Below, one piece after another: positions 57,021-64,000 of a DNA stretch of 64,000 nt. Source of the DNA: Maratus speciosus (lineage: Eukaryota; Arthropoda; Arachnida; Araneae; Salticidae); assembly GCA_963932465.1 (NCBI GenBank), contig OZ010786.1, forward strand, positions 273,142,411-273,206,410. Reading direction: 5' to 3'. The position numbers and the translations under genes are program-made. The notes under the pieces were generated by a model that was not told where the DNA came from, ran no database searches, and saw only the letters and a list, made by a program, of their open reading frames with translations. Each line of letters starts with the position of its first letter. Position 1 is the stretch's first letter.

Positions 57021-58377
57021 TTCTCAAACTTTCAGACTTTCTCTTGATTCAGTGACCTGTCATTTGATTCAGTGAAAGCTTTTGCTGGCCTTCCTGGTCG
57101 ATTTATTTTTCTTGAAATTTCTACTGTACCTATTTCTACTTCAAGTCATTCTTTATTACTTTTCATAAATTTATCTAACATATAATGGGCTTCGATCTAT
57201 TTGCTCTTGGACTGAGATTTAAATTGGGAGAAATTGTGCTTGAGGATTTTAATTTCACCATCATTAAAATTATCGCTATTAAGAAGGTAATTTTCAAGGA
57301 AATTTAATCTATGATTAATGTTTGGCAAATTCTGCTATTGCATAATGTTTAAAAATTCTTTTCGAGTCATTACTCTGACATTCAAAGGCCCTAAATAAAA
57401 ATAAATACAAAATATGAACAAAAAAGAATGCATAATAATTATATGCAATTTAGATAAATAACATCATTTTATACCTTATTTTTAAAAAAATCTCACAATC
57501 TTTCGCTAACTTTTAACAAAAAATATGTGGAAAATGTACTCGACTTATTTTTTAGATAAACAAATATTAATAACGAACAATAAATTATTTCAATTATCTG
57601 AAAAGATCTTAACAAGAGATAAAAGGGAATGAATACATTACTTTAAAGCAATTTTTTTTAATTATATAAGTTTAATTTCAATCAGAATGACTGAAAATTA
57701 AACAAATGGGATCACTTTCTAATGAATCATAACAATTTCTTTCATATTAAAATTTATATGATAAATATCAGTTAAAAATCAATATATAGGAATTTTGTAT
57801 TCTTACTCAGAATTTTGGAAGAGCATATATTTATATCGCCTTCATTTTAAAAAGGGGACGAAGGTGGAACTACTTTAAACGAAAACACAAATAGAAGGAT
57901 GTATATTTATTGGTACATCAAGTAACTTTGCTTGGAAATGTTTGGAAATATAACTAAACCCTTCGTGAATTGGGAAACAAGGGAAAAATAGTAGAAAAAC
58001 ATGCGTTTTTTAAAATTAATTTTGTAAATACTAAAACTATCTCTTTCTCAATTCAAAGTAAAAAAAAAATAATGATACATACCTGCCTAATCACTATCCA
58101 TAACGATTAGATTTTAAATACTTCCAAAACTAAAGTTATTCACATTCAAAAATAGAAAGTCACATTGAAGAACGATTTGACACTCATGCACTTAACGCAA
58201 CACTCCAGTTTCAACTGATAACAGGAGGTCACCGTTCACTTAAAGGAGATTAAAATCGCATCACGTGATTCCCCAATGATTCAGTTTCAACTTATATCCA
58301 TCCGTTCGATTCTGCGTTGTACTTTATGAAATCGACTTTTGGCCAGCCAGATTCTTCAAATAGCCCACAGTGCGACG

Positions 58378-58434
58378 CTGCCAAGCATGTATCACAGTTG
58401 GAGTTGGTGGGCGCAATTTTGAACACTTATTGTA
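58378..58434 (+). pseudogene. DUF4817-type transposase, C-terminal tail
   Basis: It resumes the frame broken at 55284: R-C-Q-A-C-I-T-V, G-G-R-N-F-E-H-L-L. This is the usual end of the family (R-C-x-x-C-I-x-x-x-G-x-H-F-E-x-L-L). The normal stop after L-L is replaced by a readable codon. The right TIR follows. Confidence 0.85.
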
Positions 58435-58708
58435 TATTGTATGCATTATTATTTACTTGTAAACTACATCATAAATAAACATTTTATCTTTTTTATTCAT
58501 GTATTTCGTTTGATAAGTTTGCCAGTTTTGCGCTTTTTTTTAATTGAAAAATTTCGATTTTATACCAAAAATTTTCAAAGAAGAATTTTATTGCTAAGTA
58601 ATTATAAAATGTCAAGAAAAGGATAGCATAAAAATTTTCTGGTATGAATGAGAAATTTTGAAAATTAAAAAAGGGGCGTTATTGTCGAGTTTAGAAACAC
58701 CCTGTATA

Positions 58709-59552
58709 TCTGAAATATAACATTAAACTGTTTCTTCGAAACTTTTCAAACCGTACTCGCGCATTGTTTTTCATATTAAACATAGTGTTTATAAAATGCA
58801 TTTTTGGGTTGTTTTAAAGATATTTTGTTACGATTCATTAAGCATTAATTAAAATAAAATATTCATTGCACATTTGTTTATGTGCGTGTTATAAATAAAT
58901 AGAATTTTTATTTTTATAACGTTGAATATTTTTTGAAAATATACAAAACCCTTTTTTCAACAACTCATTTCAACTCCAGTGTTTCATTTAATTTCCTAGA
59001 AATCATTATTTTTCTATCACAATGCTACTAAAAAAATTAGATTTATTCGTTAAAGAAATTAGAAATGCAAATAATAAAATTTCAAATGGAGGTATCAAAA
59101 TACATAGCATGCTATGTATTTTCCTTCCAATTATTTCTCTTATTTGATTGATTGCTTTTATTGTGATTACGAACGTAGAAAAATTGAATTTTCAATTTCA
59201 TAAACATAAAGGGAGTAATTTTGATAAATAAATTAATTCGTCAGTTCCAACTGAAGTAAATAAATTACGACATGTTCAGAAATAATATACTATCTTAAAA
59301 TTTTAGATTATCAATATTTTAAAGAAAAGAATCACTAAATGAGTTTCTTAGAAGAAATCATTCATACTACATTAGCATAAAAATTTATCTGCTTCTGTTT
59401 GGTTTTGCTAGGACTAGTTGAATCGGTATAATAGAATAGTCCTGATTAATCGATATTATTTTTATTTCTTTAAAAAATTGTTTTTATACCAGTTGCATAT
59501 TTAAAACTGAGATGCATGTGAATATAGTTGTAAATTATATGATGGGTGTGTA
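58709..59552. other. Unassigned AT-rich interval
   Basis: No coding, termini or repeats I can support; it separates the large nested element from the next Tc1-type MITE. Confidence 0.4.
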
Positions 59553-60610
59553 CAGTCGTGAGGAAAAAAGTAAACACCCCCCTGCTAACTCTGCAGCAAA
59601 TTATTGTAGAAGAAAGTTACTGATACTAAACGATTGGAAATAAAGTCTACTTTTAAATGATGTATATAAAATTTGCTTAGAATGCCATGTACATATCAAA
59701 ACTAACCCAAACTTTGTTTTTTCTCAATAGCAATACCCAATTTTGACACCATAAACAAATTCTGCAGCCTTCAATTAGCCTAAAAATAAATTTCATTAAA
59801 TTCGTACGATTAGTTTCAGAGAAATTAATTATTTTAAAATGAGCCTATTTTAGAGGCTGTATACAAATTGAAGTTTGGTACTCGATTGTTAAAATGATGC
59901 AGAACGACTGTCTCTTTTATTAATGTATTATTTCTTGCCAATATGACCATTTCACTTGCTTAATATGTTTCGACTGTTGCCAGCCCAAATGTTTCAATAA
60001 AATGAGCAAAATTTTATTTTTTTCAAATTATGCTCTTCTGCATATCACTTAAACAATCATTTTGACTTTTTAAATCGTAATTCAAGAACTGCTCGGATGA
60101 AAAATTTGAAATTGAGAATTCAAAAAACTGTAGGTTGCAATTCATATTTTTTTCGAATATGAATTTCATAATTTTTATAATAAAACTTTTAAAATTACAA
60201 ATTCAATGTATTTATGCTTGGGATTTTAAGTATTACAACCATACAAAAAATTATCACAGTAGGATTGCAATTTCAGGACATATTAATAAAAATATGAAAA
60301 TGTAATTTTACATTAGAAGCTCTAAATTTTGAATGTTTATATTTCGAAAACTTATCACCCAAATGACCTGAAATTTCGTTTCTATGCATAGTTTGAACCG
60401 AAGATTTAAAATATATTGTCGAAATTGGGTATTGCCATTGAAAAAAACAATGTTTCGTCTGGTTTTAATTTGTAGATGGCTCCCTAAGCAAATTTTATAC
60501 ACATCAATTAAAAGCAGACTTTATTTCCAATCGTTTGATACCAGTAATTTTCTTCTATTATAATCAGTTGCACAGTCCATAGGGGTGTTTACTTTTTCTC
60601 CACACGACTG
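59553..60610. mobile_element. Tc1-type MITE with ~200 bp TIRs
   Basis: Inverted ends CAGTCGTGAGGAAAAAAGTA and CAGTCGTGTGGAGAAAAAGT, both then AAACACCCC. TA precedes the left end (59551-59552); TG follows the right end, one change from TA. The arms stay similar for about 200 bp (CGATTGGAAATAAAGTCT, AAATTTGCTTAG, GCAATACCCAATTT). No transposase, so non-autonomous. The minus frame at 60308-60502 is inside the right arm and is not a gene. Confidence 0.8.
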
Positions 60611-61231
60611 TGAGTACATAAGGTGGATCGTAGCATATAAGATGGGCGCATATAAAGATGTCTCTATTCTAAAAAAGAAATGACAGAAAAAGTAACTAAC
60701 ACTACTACTAATGTAGTTGAACTTACTGTGTCCTTTCCATATTTTCGGTTTATCCTGAAAAAAAAAAAATCATAGTATGTAGAAACATGAAAATTGGTAC
60801 TTTTATGGAGAAATATGTGATAAGTACTTTGAAGTAGACTGTTTTTAAATCGAATAATTATTTCCAATGGTCTTTAATATTCAAATAGCTCAGGATAGTT
60901 CAGTAAAATAAGTTTCAATCAAAAACTATGATTAGCAATTAACATATTTTCGGAAGACAAATAAATTGACTAGATTCTGGTGTGCAATGCCCAATCATAT
61001 TATAAATTTCTCTAATTTTTCTTTATTCTTAATTTAAAATTTCATTATTTTATCTATTTCATACTTTGAAATAGCTTTTTTTTTTATCTACGTTTGCCAC
61101 ATTTTAAAGCCCAAATAGTTATAATTATAAACACTTTTTTGTTGGAAAAATATATTTACACGTGAATATTACAAAAGGAAGAAAATTTAAAACTCATTAT
61201 GATTAAACTATAGATTATGAACTTTTTAAAA
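60611..61231. other. Unassigned AT-rich interval
   Basis: No coding, repeat or termini that I can support; a 67-codon minus frame at 60664-60867 has no motif. Confidence 0.35.
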
Positions 61232-61312
61232 GTTCACCGTTTACTTAAAAGGTGACAAATAATAATAATACAGATGTTACAGGTTTAAAAATATACATTT
61301 TATTTTAATTTC

Positions 61313-61525
61313 CGAGTACTTTTAGTCTGCAATCTCTGAGCCATCGCCATTGAATATTTTCATTTATTGCTGTTCAATAGAACGGCAATTAATGGAAATA
61401 TTACTTTACGATGGATACGATAGACGCTTTTATTTCAAATGAATTACGTATTTGAACGAATGGAACGGCAATTAATGAAAATATTCCCTCACGAGGACTG
61501 CAAGATTGCAGGCCGAAAGTGCTCG
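61313..61525. repeat. Foldback sequence, CGAGTACTTT arms
   Basis: CGAGTACTTTTAGTCTGCAA on the left pairs with TTGCAGGCCGAAAGTGCTCG on the right, and GAATATTTTCATTTATTGC with its complement. The unit AACGGCAATTAATG-AAATATT also occurs twice directly at 61381 and 61464. Confidence 0.7.
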
Positions 61526-61552
61526 TTAGTTTAAATAAAATGCATATTTTTA

Positions 61553-62238
61553 AGGGGACAGTGGACATTAAAAATCAAATCTTTCAATTTTGAACGGATT
61601 CATTTGAAAATTGTAAGACTTGTTAATGGCAAGTTTAAATAGTTATATTCAAAATTTAGTGTTAAAATAATAAAAAACTTTTAAATTATTCAATATTTAG
61701 ACTTTTAAAATAACGAATAATCATCAGATTTCTTTTGCTTGAAATATGAAACTATTCATTTATGAGATATATATTATATATTACAATGAAAGTTGGCATG
61801 AACTGTAAAAATTTGTTGAATGTATAAGCAAAAAAAAAATACATTTTTATAATTAGATTTATTTTTCTAAAAAAGTAGCTATATAATTTCATATGTATAT
61901 AAATTTCAGCACTAAAATATCCCTGAAATTCAAATTTTTATACTAAGATTTATTTAGTATTGTATAACGGATATACGGTATAAATTTTAAAAGAATCTGG
62001 TAGTTAGGAATGCGCATGGAACGTTTCAAAAGTAGAAATGTGCGAAATTTTCAATTTCGAGAAATCAGTACTTTAAGTAAAAAAACACTGTATAAATATA
62101 TACAATTTTTACAAATATAAAAGCTTATATCTCTTCAAAGATACGCCGAAATTCCAAAAGTTTTTTTTTACATAAGATAAATTTGAGGGCCTATTTTCAT
62201 AATCCTCCAAATTAAAAAAATAAAGTCCACTCTCCCCT
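61553..62238. mobile_element. TA-flanked element, AGGGGACAGTGGAC ends
   Basis: Ends AGGGGACAGTGGACATT and inverted AGGGGAGAGTGGACTTT. TA lies at 61551-61552 and 62239-62240. It is 686 bp with no coding. The G-rich, purine-biased ends resemble the other pogo-like elements in the window. Confidence 0.65.
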
Positions 62239-62395
62239 TAAACTTACAATATCTGTATCATTATTATTTGTCACTTTTTAAGTAAACTGTGAACCTGTTA
62301 AAGTTCACATACTGTACTTTATGACTGGATCAAAGTGGAATATTGCATTTTGTCTTGTGATTTGCTTTCATCATTATGACTATTTCAATGTTTAA

Positions 62396-63893
62396 CACGT
62401 TAAGCGCCACGTCAGTCACCGGAACTTGACACTAAACTTTCCGTTTAAAACACGTCATTCACCGATGACTAACGTCTAAAATATGATATGAAACTGAAAA
62501 TTTATATATTGTTTTAAGTTATTACTGAAATCAGAAATCACCCACTCGTGGACAGCCAACCTTGCGGTATAGGAGCTAAATGTCCACGATGGGAAAAAAA
62601 ACCCATATCCCCCATCCCACGAAACCCCCAGACACCGGAGCGGGCCCAGAGGACTCAGCAGGATGGAAGACCCCTCTTTTTTGAAATTTCACTTAGGGTG
62701 TAGTACAATCTTCTCACAAGAGATACCCAATGTTGCATAAGCTGGGCGAGCCCAAATTAAACAATGTTTTGAAACTTTGGATCTTTTATGTATGGATATT
62801 ACAGATCATCAATCAGTTATTGTGAAAACTACTCTTGAGTAGAAAGAATATGATTTATTTAAAGTTTAATAGAAATAGCTTAAAAGCTTGAAATCTTGAA
62901 GCCTGAAATTTAAAATTTGAAATTTAAAAAACTAATTCATCAAGGAGATTAGCATTAAATCTTAAAAAGTCATAGAAATTTTGATAAATCTTAATAAATT
63001 CTTAATACAACTAAATAAGTAATCCATTTAGGATAAAACAGATAATTAAATCAATGCAAGAATTTCAAAATTTGAATAATATTTAAATTAGATATTAAAC
63101 TTGCTGAATTTAATTATGTTCCTGAGTGATGACCTGTTAAACAAATTTGAGATATAGATCATTGATTATTATTAATTTTAGAGTTCTAAATTCGAAAGTC
63201 TTTGTATTTCACAATTCCTAAAGTTTGTTTCACAATTTTGAATCATTATATTTTACAGATCTAAGGATTATATTTCATAGTTCGTAGGCATTATTTTACA
63301 ATCCAGAACACTATAAATTTGAAGATTTAATTCACAGTTTGAGGATTTAGATCACAGTTTGAAGATTTAGTCATATATTTCACTATTTTGGATCAAAGAT
63401 ATTATATTTCTTTGTTCTTGGGCATTATTTCACTGAGTGAGCAAGGCACTACAGCTTTCTGTTTTTGATTTTGACAGTTTGAAGATTTGAAAACATATTT
63501 CACAGTTTTTAGACATACTTCATTTTTCACAGTTTTAAAATTTAAAGATTTGACGATTTTGTCAAAGTTCAGAAATTTAGTCTTTTTGCAAATCAAGATA
63601 TTACTTAACTATTTTCTGAATAATCTTGGTTGTTTAAGGCATTTTATTATTTTCTATAATATTCTATGACACTGTTTATAAAATCTTTTTTATGAAGGAA
63701 TAATGTTTATTGAGAATATTGTAGTTTTCATTTAGCGCTGAAAAGTTTGCTGGATCCATTTAAGTTATTACTGAAAGTTTATTTAAAATTTACTTACCTT
63801 TTATTTATTACAGGATTATGCTTTCTTAAAAACTACCTAAAACATTGTAAAATATTCAGCGCTTCAGTGTCAGTCACCGTGGCACTCAACGTG
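62396..63893. mobile_element. piggyBac-like element, CACGTTAAGCGCCACG ends
   Basis: TTAA at 62392-62395 and 63894-63897. Inverted ends CACGTTAAGCGCCACG and CACGTTGAGTGCCACG. The word CAGTCACCG recurs just inside both ends (62414, 63871), with a variant CATTCACCGATG at 62457. The 1498 bp interior has a GC-rich patch at 62580-62680 and the repeat at 63180-63600, but no transposase. The small frames at 63402-63669 lie in the repeat. Confidence 0.75.
63180..63600. repeat. Degenerate short-period repeat (GAAGATTT / TTTCACAGTTT)
   Basis: Irregular 24-35 bp units combine TTTGAAGATTTAG or TTTGAAGATTTGA with ATATTTCACAGTTT. Unit borders drift, so it is an old, decayed array. Confidence 0.65.
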
Positions 63894-63897
63894 TTAA

Positions 63898-64000
63898 GCG
63901 CGTAATTCGATTATACGTCTTTTAAACTTGTGTTTTATTTCTTTATATTCTAATGAAGATTTTGAAGTTTTATTATGGAATATTATCTGGAAACAAATCC
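63898..64000. other. Window edge, no feature
   Basis: About 100 bp of AT-rich sequence after the piggyBac-like element; nothing recognisable. Confidence 0.4.

Larger units (their letters stand above)
55285..58372 (-). mobile_element. Transib/RAG1-like element with CAC(A/T)GTG ends
   Basis: Left end CACAGTGGGGTATTTTACAA and inverted right end CACTGTGGGCTATTTGAAGA both continue to TCTGG--GGCCA. They are flanked by exact 5-bp duplications CGACG (55280-55284 and 58373-58377). A CAC(A/T)GTG heptamer and a GC-rich 5-bp duplication are the defining marks of Transib elements, the relatives of RAG1 and its recombination signals. Removing the element and one CGACG joins the host transposase frame. A degraded transposase lies on the minus strand. 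Confidence 0.8.
34803..58706 (+). mobile_element. DUF4817-type Tc1/mariner-like element, host of all nested insertions
   Basis: The left end TACAGGATGTTTTTAAACTC and right end (inverted) TACAGGGTGTTTCTAAACTC are flanked by TA at 34801-34802 and 58707-58708. The inverted repeat continues for about 200 bp: CATTCGTACCAGAAAATTTT on the left matches CATTCATACCAGAAAATTTT, and TTCTTTGAAAATTTTTGGTA is shared. Between the TIRs lie four colinear pieces of one transposase gene (35450-35747, 48775-48960, 54694-55284, 58378-58434), separated by later insertions. Without them the element would be roughly 2 kb. Confidence 0.85.
61232..62294. mobile_element. Non-autonomous element with ~60 bp TIRs
   Basis: Inverted ends begin GTTCACCGTTTACTTAAAAG and GTTCACAGTTTACTTAAAAA. 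They continue through GTGACAAATAATAAT and ATACAGAT. The interior carries a foldback at 61313-61525 and another TIR element at 61553-62238. No protein. Confidence 0.75.

Overview
The window is about 70% AT eukaryotic DNA and reads as an arthropod genome. Basis: the transposon families (Tc1/mariner-like with a DUF4817-type N-terminus, Transib/RAG1-like, hAT, piggyBac-like, Helitron, pogo/Tigger-like), the TCTG-rich dispersed repeats, and the absence of long open frames. I cannot narrow it to a species. I find no convincing host protein-coding gene, no rRNA and no intact tRNA. Almost every open frame is shadow; the few real protein signals are decayed transposase or helicase pieces.

Layout. 1-9.7 kb: end of a Tigger-like element, several 87-155 bp tandem arrays, a Tc1-like transposase tail, and a Helitron (copy A, 5146-6922) flanked by A and T. 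9.7-11.5 kb: a pogo/Tigger-like element carrying a broken transposase tail with a PHD-like zinc finger. 13.0-14.3 kb: a third Helitron-type copy. 17.7-20.4 kb: a tandem array with a 305 bp monomer. 20.85-23.35 kb: another pogo-like element with a PHD-tail fragment, itself carrying a Helitron Pif1-type helicase fragment. 25.5-34.4 kb: inverted-repeat elements, a possible Merlin-like remnant, and a third PHD-tail element (31075-32800).

34803-58706 is the centrepiece: one DUF4817-type Tc1/mariner-like element, with TIRs and a TA duplication, that has been repeatedly invaded. A 13 kb piggyBac-like element sits at a TTAA site inside its transposase frame. That element holds a pogo-like element (with its own hairpin MITE) and Helitron copy B. 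Helitron B in turn holds a hAT element with an exact 8-bp duplication. Further along the same transposase frame are unassigned DNA, a Tigger-like element, twin piggyBac-type MITEs and an element with about 200-bp TIRs. A Transib/RAG1-like element with CAC(A/T)GTG ends and an exact 5-bp CGACG duplication then interrupts the last codons.

58.7-64 kb: a Tc1-type MITE, a nested pair of TA/inverted-repeat elements and a second piggyBac-like element (62396-63893).

The genes here do not form a pathway. The value of the window is the order of insertions, which can be read from target-site duplications and from an uninterrupted paralogue (Helitron A against Helitron B). All family names rest on motifs, termini and duplications seen by eye; no search was run.
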